A DNA stretch of 64,000 bases, taken from positions 104,406 to 168,405 of the forward strand of contig CAVXAB010000014.1 of assembly GCA_963759545.1 (NCBI GenBank). The letters are read 5' to 3'. Positions 1-8,700 of this stretch are shown here, piece by piece. The notes under the pieces are model-generated. The model was not told the DNA's origin. It saw only the letters and a program-made list of their open reading frames with translations, and did no database searches. Each line of letters starts with the position of its first letter. Position 1 is the stretch's first letter. The translations under genes and the position numbers were made by a program. The DNA is from Trebonia sp963759545. Its GTDB lineage: Bacteria > Actinomycetota > Actinomycetes > Streptosporangiales > Streptosporangiaceae.

Positions 1-259
1 GCCGCGCTGATGCTGCTCGCTCAGCTCACCGCACCCATCAAGGTCTTGGCCGGACCGGCGCGGACACGGCCCCGCGTCGGCGCGGACTGACCCATTTAAC
101 ACACGGCGGCCCGGCCGATAACGGCCCGCCGCGGACTCTCGGGATCTCGGCGAGAACCCACCTCACCCACCGCATGCGCCACCGTCTGGTTGCCGCATGC
201 CCGAAACCCACCGCATGCGTCGCTGCCTGGCTGCCGCATGCCCGAACAGGAGAGACACC

Positions 260-1165
260 ATGCAGGACACACGCGAGATCACCTTGGGCGATGTCACGAT
301 CACCCGGGTCGAGGAGATGCACGGGCCGATCATGCCAGCCGAGCATTTCTTCCCAGATATGCCGGAGCAGGCTTGGCAGGAGAACCGTGGCTGGCTCGTG
401 CCGGACCACCTGGGCGCCGACGACACCATGGTCCACTCCGCCATGCAGACCTGGGTGCTGCGCAGCGGCGGCAGGACGATCCTGATCGATACCGGCATCG
501 GCAACGGCAAGACCCGTCCGGCCGTCGAGGCCTGGGACCACCTGGCGCTGGACTACCTGGGTAACCTCGCCCGCGCCGGCGTGCAGCCCGAGGATGTCGA
601 CCTGGTCATCAACACGCACCTGCACACTGACCACATCGGCTGGAACACCCGGCTGGCCGACGGCGCGTGGGTGCCGACCTTCCCGAACGCCACCTACCTG
701 ATGCCCAGGGCAGACGTCGAATACTGGAACCCGGCCAACAACCCGAATATCGCCGGCGGCGTGAACGAGAACGCGTTCGAGGACAGCATCGCCCCGGTGC
801 TAGCCGCGGGCCAGGTCCAGCAGTGGGAGGGCAGCCACGCGATCGACGCGAGCCTGCGCCTGGAGGCGGCCCCTGGCCACACCCCCGGTACCGCCGTCAT
901 CACGCTGAACTCCAGCGGCGACCGGGCGCTGTTCGCCGGTGACATCCTCCACACCCCGCTGCAGATCATCCACACCGACCCCAGCAGCTGCTTCGACTTG
1001 GACCCGGCCCAGTCTCGCTCGACCCGCCTCCGCCTGTTCGGCTGGGCCGCCGACAACAACGCCCTCATGCTGCCCGCCCACTTCAGCGGCCATACCGCCC
1101 TGGAGATCGAGAACACAGGCAACGGCTTCGCGATCAAGCAGTGGGGGCCGTTCTCCCGGTACTGA
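260..1165 (+). CDS. Metallo-beta-lactamase-fold hydrolase
   Basis: Predicted 301-residue cytoplasmic metal-dependent hydrolase. The metal set is complete: H120-x-H122-x-D124-H125 in THLHTDHIGW, H207 in APGHTPG, D228 in FAGDIL and H274/H278 near the end. This is the two-metal pattern of lactonase-like family members; the substrate cannot be read from sequence. ATG 260 is preferred to an in-frame ATG at 197 because AGGAG lies seven bases before it and family similarity starts there. The gene stands alone, followed by a strong hairpin at 1180-1208. A quorum-quenching lactonase role is possible but unproven. Confidence 0.85.
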   Translation: MQDTREITLGDVTITRVEEMHGPIMPAEHFFPDMPEQAWQENRGWLVPDHLGADDTMVHSAMQTWVLRSGGRTILIDTGIGNGKTRPAVEAWDHLALDYLGNLARAGVQPEDVDLVINTHLHTDHIGWNTRLADGAWVPTFPNATYLMPRADVEYWNPANNPNIAGGVNENAFEDSIAPVLAAGQVQQWEGSHAIDASLRLEAAPGHTPGTAVITLNSSGDRALFAGDILHTPLQIIHTDPSSCFDLDPAQSRSTRLRLFGWAADNNALMLPAHFSGHTALEIENTGNGFAIKQWGPFSRY

Positions 1166-1179
1166 TCCCGATCACCGGC

Positions 1180-1208
1180 CCGCCGCTCCGGACTGCCCGG
1201 AGCGGCGG
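1180..1208 (+). terminator. Hairpin terminator after the MBL-fold hydrolase
   Basis: Perfect 12-bp stem CCGCCGCTCCGG / CCGGAGCGGCGG with a 5-base loop, beginning 15 bases after the stop. There is no T-tract, as is usual in high-GC actinomycetes. Confidence 0.7.
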
Positions 1209-1366
1209 TTCCGGCTAAGGGACCCACCGCTGGCCGGCGGGCCCGCGCAGGCGCGCCTAGCCCGATGAAGCCGCAGCGATGAAGAGATGCCACGCTGGTG
1301 AGACTGGTCATGCTGCCAACGCCATCAGATAACTAAGAAACCGCCAGGTCAGCGAGGGCCGAAATG

Positions 1367-1581
1367 CTTCACGGCGTGCCAGCCGGTGCCGTTGACTTCA
1401 GTGGCGGGTGGTGACGGCAGGGACCGTGCGCTCGCTGGGGCGCGGCGCCCGCGGCAGGGCACGGCGTAATCGAAAGGAATTTTCATGATCATGTGGATTC
1501 CGCATCGTATTAGCTGCTGAACTCGCATGATCATGGTCCCGGGCCGCGGTGCCGCCCGGACAAACCGGACGGAACGGGCAT
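1367..1581 (-). repeat. Dispersed palindromic repeat, copy A (inverted)
   Basis: About 215 bases that match the reverse complement of 12527-12740 almost throughout, and less completely that of 38851-39030. The core is an imperfect palindrome with arms 1484-1500 and 1519-1535, both ending in CATGATCATG; the right arm has diverged. The flanks include the shared stretch TGCCGTTGACTTCAGTGGCG. The short frame across it (1349-1534, minus) is also found in other copies only because the DNA is repeated; I do not regard it as a gene. Confidence 0.85.
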
Positions 1582-1898
1582 GCGCGGCCCGGCGCGGAGG
1601 CGGGGAGCGTCTAAGTTAATGGCATTGCCCTACAGGGATGAGCACTTACCGCAGAGAAACGGCGGGATCCCAGCCGCGGTTCACCTCTGCCGAGGAGGCA
1701 TCACGCTGAGTAATGGAGGGGTGAATATCGACTCTGACGTCCTCTCAGTCACTCTCCCCCAGGTGCTCGGGCCAGGTGAGCCAACGCTGCGGAGCCGGTG
1801 GCTGGAGATCCACGGGGATTATCTCTCATCGCCTACGCATAGCGCCTGGTCGGACACGCCCCGTAGGCTGACGATCAGTGGGGGGACGTTGAGGAGCG
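1582..1898. other. Non-coding stretch before the flavin monooxygenase
   Basis: About 317 bases with no convincing gene. A frame at 1580-2014 overlaps the monooxygenase and has no family features. The stretch probably holds the promoter of the monooxygenase, but I see no clear -35/-10 pair or operator. Confidence 0.4.
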
Positions 1899-1901
1899 GT
1901 G

Positions 1902-3419
1902 ATGAGCATGCCTGCTTCGATCGAGGTACTGATAATCGGCGCGGGGCCGTCTGGGCTGTTCGCGGCCATAGAGCTTGCGCGCCGGGGGGTGCAGGCCCGC
2001 GTCGTCGAGCGTGAGCCCGGCCCGCACACTCAGGCCCGCGCTACCGCGATACAACCCGGAACGCTGGAGATTTTCGCCAGGGCGGGTGTGGTCGACCGGG
2101 TGCTCGCCGAATCGGTGCACCTGGGGTTCGCCCGGCTCTTTGACGCGCAGCTCCGGCTGGTGAGCGAGATGGCCTTCGCCGGCGCCGACTGCCCGTGGGA
2201 ATTCCAGTGCAGCCTGCCGCAGTGGCGGACCGAGCAGATCCTCGCCGACCGGGTCGAGGAACTCGGAGGCTCCGTGGAGCGCGGTGTCGAGGCGGTGTCT
2301 GTCAGACAGCGGGATGACGGCGTGCTCATCGGGCTAAAGCGGGCAGACGGGACCGCCGAGACTGTGGAGGCAAGCTGGGTCATCGGCGCCGGCGGCGCGC
2401 ATAGCGTGACGCGGGAATCGATGGCCGAGACGCTGGCGGGTACGACCTACCCGGGCACCTCGATGGTTGCCAGCGGGATCATGGAATGCGGCCTGCCGCG
2501 AGACGGTGGGGCATTGATCGCCAGCCCGGAAGGCTGGGTCCTGCTCGTGCCGCTTCCCGGCGGACACTGGCTCACCTTCGTGGGGGACCTCGACGATGGC
2601 GAGGCCCGGCGGCTGACCAGCGATCCCGGGACTGGCGCGGTCGCCGCGATGATCGAGCGACGGGTCGCACAGGGGATCCGTGTGGAGGAGGTCGCCTGGG
2701 CGGCCCCGTTCCGGATGCACCGTCGGCTGGTCCCCCAGCTCGCCGATGGACGGTGCTTCTTGCTGGGTGACGCCGGGCACCTATCCAGCCCATTCGGCGG
2801 TGAGGGCCTGAACTCGGGTATTCACGATGGCTGCAACCTGGCCTGGAAGCTCGCGCTAGAGCTACGCGGCCGCGGCCGCCCGGGCTTGCTGGAAAGCTTC
2901 GCGGCGGAGCGCCTCGCCGCCGACCGGCACGTGCTCATGGTTTCCGACTGTCTGCATCAGCTGGCATACCGTGCTGTCGAGTCGGCGCGGACCGGTATCG
3001 TTCCTTCTCCGCCGACGCCAGCAGAGGTGGCGGCCATGGTGCAGTCGCGCTCGATGCTGGACGTTTCCTACGCGGGCAGCTCTCTCGTCGGCGAGTACCC
3101 CGCGGGCACGTGGGCGCCGATGACCCCGGCTCCTGGTGACCGTTACCCGGACCGGGCCGCGCTGGCCGGCACGGGCCATCATCTTCTTCTCTTCGGCGCC
3201 GCCGAGGACGCGGGCATCACGCGCCTGCGGCGCCGGTGGCGGGGGCTGGTGGAGGTAAGCCATGCCACCGGCGATCCCAGGCGCGCCGGGCTGGCTACCG
3301 AGGGCGCGGTCTTGGTGCGTCCTGACGGGCACATCGGCTTCAGAACCCTGGCCAACTCAGCCGGACTAGGCGCGCTCGACTCCCACCTCGACTCCTACCT
3401 CATCCCGGCTAACGCTTGA
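1902..3419 (+). CDS. FAD-dependent aromatic monooxygenase (PheA/TfdB-type)
   Basis: About 505 residues. An N-terminal dinucleotide-binding motif GAGPSG (in VLIIGAGPSGLFAAIEL) is followed by the second FAD motif GDAGHLSSPFGGEGLNSG near two-thirds of the length, with a thioredoxin-like C-terminal tail. This is the flavoprotein hydroxylase family that hydroxylates phenols or polyketide aromatics with NAD(P)H and O2. GTG 1899, ATG 1902 and ATG 1908 are all in frame; GAGGAG ends five bases before 1902. Convergent with the SRPBCC gene. Substrate unknown; a polyketide-tailoring hydroxylase is an equal possibility. Confidence 0.85.
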   Translation: MSMPASIEVLIIGAGPSGLFAAIELARRGVQARVVEREPGPHTQARATAIQPGTLEIFARAGVVDRVLAESVHLGFARLFDAQLRLVSEMAFAGADCPWEFQCSLPQWRTEQILADRVEELGGSVERGVEAVSVRQRDDGVLIGLKRADGTAETVEASWVIGAGGAHSVTRESMAETLAGTTYPGTSMVASGIMECGLPRDGGALIASPEGWVLLVPLPGGHWLTFVGDLDDGEARRLTSDPGTGAVAAMIERRVAQGIRVEEVAWAAPFRMHRRLVPQLADGRCFLLGDAGHLSSPFGGEGLNSGIHDGCNLAWKLALELRGRGRPGLLESFAAERLAADRHVLMVSDCLHQLAYRAVESARTGIVPSPPTPAEVAAMVQSRSMLDVSYAGSSLVGEYPAGTWAPMTPAPGDRYPDRAALAGTGHHLLLFGAAEDAGITRLRRRWRGLVEVSHATGDPRRAGLATEGAVLVRPDGHIGFRTLANSAGLGALDSHLDSYLIPANA

Positions 3420-3458
3420 GATCAGGCAGGTCAGGCCTGTATCGCTCAGTTGGCATCG

Positions 3459-3908
3459 TCAGCTAACGCCCTCTTCGACGTACTTCTTGAATGCCGCACC
3501 GAAGGTCTCGTACGCGGCGCGCAGCTCGGGCAACTGTCCGCCGATGACCTCGGGCGCCGCCGGGCCGGTGAACACCTCGGACTCGATGAACTCGGTGGTT
3601 CCATCGGCGAGCTGTTCGAGTTGGAAGGAATGGCGGCCGGCCACCGCCGCGGGGTCGCCGCCGGTCCAGGCGAGGTGGTTCGGTTCCTGGGCCAGCGCGA
3701 TGGTGAACGCTACCGGCTGCTCGCCGGCGGGGCCGCCGGAGGACTGCCCGTGGAGCAGGGTGCCGACGGCGAGGGGGCCGGCGTGAGACTCCAGGGTCAG
3801 GATCGGATGCCAGGTGTGGTAACTGCCGAAGTCGGTCAGCACCTGCCATGCCTTTTCCACGGGAGCGTTGATACGGGTCTGTGCAGACACCGAGAGGGAA
3901 TCGGGCAT
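3459..3908 (-). CDS. SRPBCC (START/Bet v1-like) family protein
   Basis: About 149 residues with the hallmark opening of the SRPBCC fold, INAPVEKAWQVLTDFGSYHTWHP, then alternating beta strands and the C-terminal helix ELRAAYETFGAAFKKYVEE. The fold holds a hydrophobic ligand; many actinomycete members are single-domain and uncharacterised. ATG 3908 is chosen because GGAGGAG lies nine bases upstream, whereas the TTG at 3917 touches that site. It lies 28 bases downstream of the MDR oxidoreductase on the same strand, so the two are probably cotranscribed. Confidence 0.8.
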   Translation of the reverse strand: MPDSLSVSAQTRINAPVEKAWQVLTDFGSYHTWHPILTLESHAGPLAVGTLLHGQSSGGPAGEQPVAFTIALAQEPNHLAWTGGDPAAVAGRHSFQLEQLADGTTEFIESEVFTGPAAPEVIGGQLPELRAAYETFGAAFKKYVEEGVS

Positions 3909-3936
3909 GGAAGGCAACTCCTCCAGTGGTGACGGC

Positions 3937-4860
3937 TCAGGCGACCGTGAGCACGATCTTGCCGCCGCTGTGTCCCTCGGCGAGTAGCCGCTGGGCGTCG
4001 GCAGCCTGGTCCAGGGGGAAGGACCGCGCTACGCGGACCGACAGCTTCCCGGCTTCGGCCAGCTCGACGAGGGCTTCCAGGTCGGCTTGGTCCAGGTGGG
4101 CGAAGACCTGGATGGTCCCGGGGTGTTCGTTCGAGTTGGCGACGGAGGCGGCGCGTACGTCGGCGGTGCCGATGCGCTGCGTGATCGCGAGGGCGCCTCG
4201 GCCGGCGGTGTCCAGGACAGCATCGACTCCCCCTGGGGCCAGCGCCCGTACCCTGTCCGCGAGGCCGTCACCGTAGGCCACCGGCTGGACGCCAAGGGAC
4301 CGCAGGTAGTCGTGATTCGACTCGGACGCGGTACCGATTACCGAGGCGCCGCGAGCCGCGGCGATCTGCACGGCCAGATGCCCCACGCCGCCAGCCGCGC
4401 CGTGCACCAGTACCGTCTCGCCTTCGCGGACGTCGAGCGCGCGGGCCACGGCCTGGTAGGCGGTCAGTCCCGCCAGCGGCAGCCCCGCCGCCTGGCCCCA
4501 GTCGAGGTTCGCGGGTTTGCGTGCGAGCTGGCGAGGCTCGGCGGCGATCTGTTCGGCGTAGGAGCCGTAGCGCTGGATGGCCCCGCGGACGAAGCCGATG
4601 ACCTCGTCCCCTGGCTTGAACCCGGTCGTGCCGATACCGGTCTCCTCCACGATCCCGGCCACGTCCCAGCCGGGGATGACGGGGAAGAAGGAGTCCACGA
4701 GCGCGTCCACGGCGCCGGCCTGGAAGCCCAGGTCAGCGGGGTTGAGCGCGGCGGCCTTTATGCGGATCCTGACTTGGTCGGCGAACATCTTCGGCTCCGG
4801 TACTTCGACGACTTCGAGGACCTCAGGACCGCCGAAGTTGTGATACACGGCCGCCTTCAT
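3937..4860 (-). CDS. NADP-dependent MDR oxidoreductase (quinone oxidoreductase-like)
   Basis: About 307 residues of the medium-chain dehydrogenase/reductase superfamily, zinc-independent quinone reductase branch: N-terminal GroES-like domain (MKAAVYHNFGGPEVLE), PADLGFQAG, and the nucleotide-binding motif HGAAGGVGHLAVQIA. No zinc-ligand cysteine cluster is visible. The likely role is reduction of quinones or enones with NADPH. ATG 4860 gives the typical family start, and AAAGG precedes it. Divergent from the LysR gene at 5002, the normal arrangement for a LysR-controlled target; the SRPBCC gene follows in the same operon. Confidence 0.85.
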   Translation of the reverse strand: MKAAVYHNFGGPEVLEVVEVPEPKMFADQVRIRIKAAALNPADLGFQAGAVDALVDSFFPVIPGWDVAGIVEETGIGTTGFKPGDEVIGFVRGAIQRYGSYAEQIAAEPRQLARKPANLDWGQAAGLPLAGLTAYQAVARALDVREGETVLVHGAAGGVGHLAVQIAAARGASVIGTASESNHDYLRSLGVQPVAYGDGLADRVRALAPGGVDAVLDTAGRGALAITQRIGTADVRAASVANSNEHPGTIQVFAHLDQADLEALVELAEAGKLSVRVARSFPLDQAADAQRLLAEGHSGGKIVLTVA

Positions 4861-5001
4861 GATCATGCCTTTCGCTAGAGGAGGTAGGTCCGGCGGGTTC
4901 TTCCCGGCCACGCTGACCGGCCCGCCGTCTGTTTCCCATCTCATGCCAGATCACGTCGCGCGACAATGACGACCTCGGCATCGGCTTATACCCTGGGAGG
5001 T

Positions 5002-5859
5002 ATGAATACGATCGAGGTGCGGGAGCTGGTGCACTTCACCACCGTGGCCGACGCGCTGCACTTCGGCGCCGCCGCTGAGAGGCTGGGCATCAGCCAGCCC
5101 TCGCTGTCGCGCAGCATCGCACGCCTGGAGCGGCGGCTGGGCTTCCCGCTGTTCCACCGCACCACCCGCCGGATCTCCCTGACGCCGGCGGGCGAGGTGT
5201 TCCTGGCCGACTGCCAGCGGCTCCTGGCGGATATGGACGGTGCGATCCGGCGGGCCCAACGGGTCGGAAAGTCTGGTTCGCTCAAGCTCGCCGTCCGGCC
5301 CGGCGCCGGTCAGAGCGTGCTCACCGGGCTGCTCAACTCGTACGCCGAGATGCCAGGATCCGGGCCGGTGGAGGTCCTCTACTGCTACGACGAGGTCTCC
5401 GCCCTGCACACCGGTGCCGCAGACGTCGTCCTGATGTGCGCGACCAGCACCACCGACGGCTTGGCACTGCTGGTACTGGGCGACGAACGACCCGTGGCCG
5501 CGCTCCCCGCAGGCCACCGCCTCGCCGCCCGGTCATCGCTGGCAATGGCCGACCTGCACAGCCTGCCGGAGTTCAGCGACGCACTGCCGCATGAGCCGCT
5601 CGATGTCATCGTCGACCGGGTGGCCCGCGGCCTGCTGGTGGTAGTGGTCGGCGAAGGCGTGGCCGATCGGCTGGGCGCCGCCGTCACTGCCGTCCCCGTC
5701 GTCGACTACCCGATCACCCACCTTGTGCTGGCCTGGCCCGCCGACCAGGCCCACGCCCCGCGCGCCGAACTGGTCCGGATAGCCCAGGGACTCGCCCTGC
5801 AGGGCCGTCTCGCACCTGTCGGCCAAGGGGCTGCTGCCCCAAGCGCCGCGCGTCTCTGA
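5002..5859 (+). CDS. LysR-family transcriptional regulator
   Basis: 285 residues. The N-terminal winged helix-turn-helix reads AAERLGISQPSLSRSIARLE, then LTPAGEVFL and a periplasmic-binding-like effector domain. It probably controls the divergent MDR oxidoreductase/SRPBCC unit; the 141-base divergent gap would hold both promoters. ATG 5002 gives the usual family N-terminus, but its GGGAGG is only one base away; ATG 4966 is the alternative. TTATAC just upstream could be a -10 giving a very short leader. Confidence 0.85.
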   Translation: MNTIEVRELVHFTTVADALHFGAAAERLGISQPSLSRSIARLERRLGFPLFHRTTRRISLTPAGEVFLADCQRLLADMDGAIRRAQRVGKSGSLKLAVRPGAGQSVLTGLLNSYAEMPGSGPVEVLYCYDEVSALHTGAADVVLMCATSTTDGLALLVLGDERPVAALPAGHRLAARSSLAMADLHSLPEFSDALPHEPLDVIVDRVARGLLVVVVGEGVADRLGAAVTAVPVVDYPITHLVLAWPADQAHAPRAELVRIAQGLALQGRLAPVGQGAAAPSAARL

Positions 5860-5903
5860 TACGCAGCAACCGGGACACTCCGGCCCTGATTCACCTTGAC
5901 AGA

Positions 5904-5927
5904 TTCAAGACGACCAGTCATATTGGA
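5904..5927. promoter_or_regulatory. TetR operator and promoter of the 5931 regulator
   Basis: A 24-base imperfect dyad with outer half-sites TTCAA / TTGGA around GACCAGTC. It nearly repeats the site at 6545-6568. TTGACA at 5896-5901 reads as a -35 box and CATATT, overlapping the dyad, as a -10, so the bound repressor would block polymerase. It ends three bases before the ATG. Confidence 0.7.
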
Positions 5928-5930
5928 AGC

Positions 5931-6503
5931 ATGCCTCAGCGCAGTGTTAAGGAACAGCTCATCGAGCACGCCGAGGACGTCTTCAGGCGGCAAGGGTTCA
6001 GCGCGGCCAGCGTGCAGGACCTGACGGTGGCGGCCAGGGTGCCTAAGGGGTCGTTCTATAACCACTTCGCCAGCAAGCAGGACCTGGCGAGGGAGATCCT
6101 CGCCCGGTACGTGCGGGGGACGGACACGTCGATGCTCGCGGACGAGGGACTGCCCGCCAGGGAGCGGATCCGGCGGCACTTCGCCGGGCAGATCGAGCGG
6201 ACCATGCGGACCGGCCTGGAGTTCGGCTGCCTGCTCGGCACGCTGAGCGCCGAGTCAACCGCCGCCGGCCAGGAAGTCCGCGCCGGGGCGGACGCCGGAT
6301 TCGCCCAGTGGGTCGGCGCCGTGGCGGAAACCATCGCGGCGGGCCAGCGCTCCGGCGAGATCAGTGCCGGCATCGAACCTGGCCGGCTGGCGGGCACCCT
6401 CATCGACGGGTTCGAGGGCGCGACGCTGCGCGCGAAGGCGACCGGCCAGACGGGGCCGGTCGATGACTTCATGAACATCACTCTGGACCGCCTGCTCTCC
6501 TAG
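5931..6503 (+). CDS. TetR/AcrR-family repressor
   Basis: 190 residues. N-terminal helix-turn-helix SVQDLTVAARVPKGSFYNHFASKQDLA is the classic TetR DNA-binding region and includes the F-Y-N-H-F recognition helix end; a divergent ligand-binding C-terminus follows. It is likely autoregulated, since a dyad overlaps its own promoter. A near-identical dyad in front of the alpha/beta hydrolase at 6595 indicates that gene is its second target. A weak hairpin at 6516-6533 separates the two. Confidence 0.9.
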   Translation: MPQRSVKEQLIEHAEDVFRRQGFSAASVQDLTVAARVPKGSFYNHFASKQDLAREILARYVRGTDTSMLADEGLPARERIRRHFAGQIERTMRTGLEFGCLLGTLSAESTAAGQEVRAGADAGFAQWVGAVAETIAAGQRSGEISAGIEPGRLAGTLIDGFEGATLRAKATGQTGPVDDFMNITLDRLLS

Positions 6504-6515
6504 GCAGGCATCGCA

Positions 6516-6533
6516 CTCCCTCATGAGGGGGAG
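6516..6533 (+). terminator. Weak hairpin between TetR gene and hydrolase
   Basis: CTCCCTC / GGGGGAG, seven pairs including one G-T, four-base loop. It may attenuate readthrough from the TetR gene. Confidence 0.35.
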
Positions 6534-6544
6534 CGTGGGCAGTA

Positions 6545-6568
6545 TTCAAGATGACCGGTCATATTGAA
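6545..6568. promoter_or_regulatory. TetR operator before the alpha/beta hydrolase
   Basis: Near-perfect 24-base dyad: TTCAA and TTGAA half-sites around the palindrome GACCGGTC. Closely matches 5904-5927. Its position 26 bases before the ATG fits repression of the hydrolase by the TetR protein encoded upstream. Confidence 0.75.
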
Positions 6569-6594
6569 CGGTCAGCACCGAGAGGAACAGGGAA

Positions 6595-7444
6595 ATGACT
6601 ACAACAGAGATCACCGCACTGACAGCACCGACGCAGTTCGCACGGGCGGCCGACGGCGTTACTTACGCCTACCGGCGGTTCGGCGCGGGCCAGCGACGTG
6701 CCGCTGCTGATGCTGCAGCACTTCCGCGGCAACATCGACAACTGGGACCCGGCGTTCGTCGATGCCCTGGCGGCCGAGCGCGAGGTCATCCTCGTCGACT
6801 ACGCCGGCGTCAGCTTGTCCACCGGCCTGCCCGCGCACGCGGTCGCCGAGACCGCACAGCAGGTCATCGCCTTCGCCGACGCGATCGGCCTGACGAGGAC
6901 GGACCTGCTCGGCTTCTCCCTCGGCGGCTTCGTCGCCCAGGAGGTGGCCCTCACCAGGCCCGCGCTGGTCCGCAGGCTGGTACTGGCCGGCACCGGGCCA
7001 CAGGGCGGGCCCGGCATGGGCTGGCGGCAGGACATCGCAGACCACGCCCGCGCGGACAACCCCGGCGGCGAGGACCTGCTCTACATCTTCTTCGCCCACA
7101 CCGAGACCAGCCAGGCGAAGGGGGTGGAGTTCCTCGGCCGGTTCCTGCAGCGGACCGAGGACCGCGACACGGCGAGCAGCCTCGCCGCACGCGACGCCCA
7201 GTATGACGCCATAGTCGACTGGAGCATCCCGGACCACGGCGCGCTGCAGCGGCTGACCAAGATCAAGACGCCGACCCTGATCATCCAGGGCGACAACGAC
7301 CTGATGATCCCGACCAGGCTCAGCCACCTCATGGCCGGGCTGATCCCGGACGCCACGCTTCGGATCTACCCGGACGCGGCGCATGCTTCCCTCTTCCAGT
7401 ACCCACAGGAGGCCGCGGCGGACGTGAACACGTTCCTCGGCTAG
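6595..7444 (+). CDS. Alpha/beta hydrolase (frameshifted in this sequence)
   Basis: Two overlapping frames make one protein of about 282 residues: the N-terminus MTTTEITALTAPTQFARAAD is in frame from 6595, and LLMLQHFRGN onward is in the next frame. Removing one G from GGG 6687-6689 joins them as RRFGAASDVPLLMLQHFRGN. The nucleophile elbow is GFSLGG; the C-terminal catalytic His is in AAHASLFQYP. Family: esterase/C-C hydrolase-like alpha/beta hydrolases, often found beside TetR repressors. Probably an intact gene with one erroneous base; a true pseudogene is possible. Confidence 0.8.
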
Positions 7445-7451
7445 CAGCGCC

Positions 7452-7496
7452 CAGACGGCCGTCGCCCCGCAACCCACGCGGGCCGACGGCCGTCTG
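7452..7496 (+). terminator. Strong hairpin terminator
   Basis: Perfect 13-bp stem CAGACGGCCGTCG / CGACGGCCGTCTG with a 19-base loop, starting eight bases after the hydrolase stop. Confidence 0.8.
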
Positions 7497-7605
7497 CCCA
7501 TGTCGCTACTCCTGCAGAGGATGGCTGAGCGTTCATGGAGCCGACCATAGGGCGCGGACGCTTCGGTGCGAACCGAACCGTTCGCCGCCGATGGATCGCG
7601 ATGGA

Positions 7606-7661
7606 AGACACCACCTGTCGTTCGGAAGAAGATCTCTCATTCCGAACGACCTGTGGTGTCT
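7606..7661. repeat. 22-bp inverted repeat between convergent genes
   Basis: Arms 7606-7627 and 7640-7661, 20 of 22 positions paired (AGACACCAC and GTCGTTCGGAA matched, two mismatches between), 12-base loop. It may be the terminator of the ABC operon read from the other strand, or a small palindromic insertion. Confidence 0.6.
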
Positions 7662-7713
7662 GTCATCTCGGCCACTGACTCGCGCGGGCGTTGGGACCGC
7701 GGGGCTGGTCAGG

Positions 7714-8700
7714 TCAGGCGGGACGGCGGATCCGCCAGGTGCAGAATCCGGCCAGGGCCAAGGCGATGGCGAGCCAGAGGACGGTTTCCAGGATCTGGAA
7801 TGTCCAGTAGCGGCTGGCGGGCTGGTAGACGACGTGCTGGCGCAGCGGCTGCTTTGCGAGGTAGGCGTCGCACTGCGCCTGGGTGCCCGTCTGACAGGCG
7901 GGCACCTGCGGCAGTGAGAACACCTTCCCTTGTGCCGTGATGATCTGGTCGGTGAGGATCCACGCGCCGGGCAGGGACGTGACGGGGTCGTTGAGCTGGC
8001 CGCTTGAGGTCATCTCCATCGTGGTGAGGTTGGCGACGACGGGGCGGGTGTACTGGGCGGGGGTGATCAGGTGCGGGCTGATCCACAGCGGCATGGCGAC
8101 CAGCGCGGCGGCGAACACGGCCAGGGTAAGGCCCATGGCGGGGATGGTCCTGCGGACGAGCAGGCCGGCGGTGACGCCGATCATGAAGGCGAGCGCGGCC
8201 GCGCCGATGGGGACGATGCCGCGGGTACCGAACACGATCGGCTCGAACCTGGACAACTGGCTGATGCCGACCGGGAACCCGCCGGCCCGGTCGATCGGCC
8301 CGGCCCACCACGACAGCAGCAGTCCCGCGATCCCTGCGAAGAGCATCGCCGCGCCGCCGCCGATGGTGATCTTGACGAGCAGCCACCTGGTGCGGGTGAC
8401 TGACTGGTTCCATGTCAGCCGGTGCGTGCCGGCTTCTAGTTCCCTGGCGATCATCGGAGCGCCCCAGAACGCGCCGATGACCAGGGGCGTCAGGTACATG
8501 ACCGCACCGCCGGCGAAGTAAAGCACCGGGTAGCCGCCGGTCCTCACCTGGGCGAGGAACGCCGCCGGGTGGGCGCCGTACTCGGCGTACAAGTGGTTGA
8601 GGCCGGGTGCGGTCAGCCCGTAGGCCAGGGCGATGAGCGCGAGCGCGGCCGCGGCGATGAGAAACTGCAGGCGGGACTGCCGCCAGGCGAGCCAGGTCAT
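7714..8700 (-). CDS. ABC transporter permease
   Basis: About 328 residues with roughly six hydrophobic segments, starting MTWLAWRQSRLQFLIAAAAL; an extracytoplasmic loop with two cysteines (ACQTGTQAQCDAYL) precedes the last membrane segment. This is the ABC-2-like permease found beside GntR- or TCS-controlled ABC exporters in actinomycetes. Its ATG overlaps the ATPase stop (ATGA), so the two are translationally coupled. Likely drug or lipid export; substrate unknown. Confidence 0.85.
   Translation of the reverse strand: MTWLAWRQSRLQFLIAAAALALIALAYGLTAPGLNHLYAEYGAHPAAFLAQVRTGGYPVLYFAGGAVMYLTPLVIGAFWGAPMIARELEAGTHRLTWNQSVTRTRWLLVKITIGGGAAMLFAGIAGLLLSWWAGPIDRAGGFPVGISQLSRFEPIVFGTRGIVPIGAAALAFMIGVTAGLLVRRTIPAMGLTLAVFAAALVAMPLWISPHLITPAQYTRPVVANLTTMEMTSSGQLNDPVTSLPGAWILTDQIITAQGKVFSLPQVPACQTGTQAQCDAYLAKQPLRQHVVYQPASRYWTFQILETVLWLAIALALAGFCTWRIRRPA

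Noticed and set aside
38..634. 198-codon minus-strand frame at the window start
   Set aside because: Antisense to the clear metallo-beta-lactamase-fold gene; no motifs.
1349..1534. 61-residue protein with relatives at 12384-12773 and 38810-39043
   Set aside because: The shared peptide comes from the repeated palindromic DNA, read in different strands and frames; no conserved start or ribosome-binding site.
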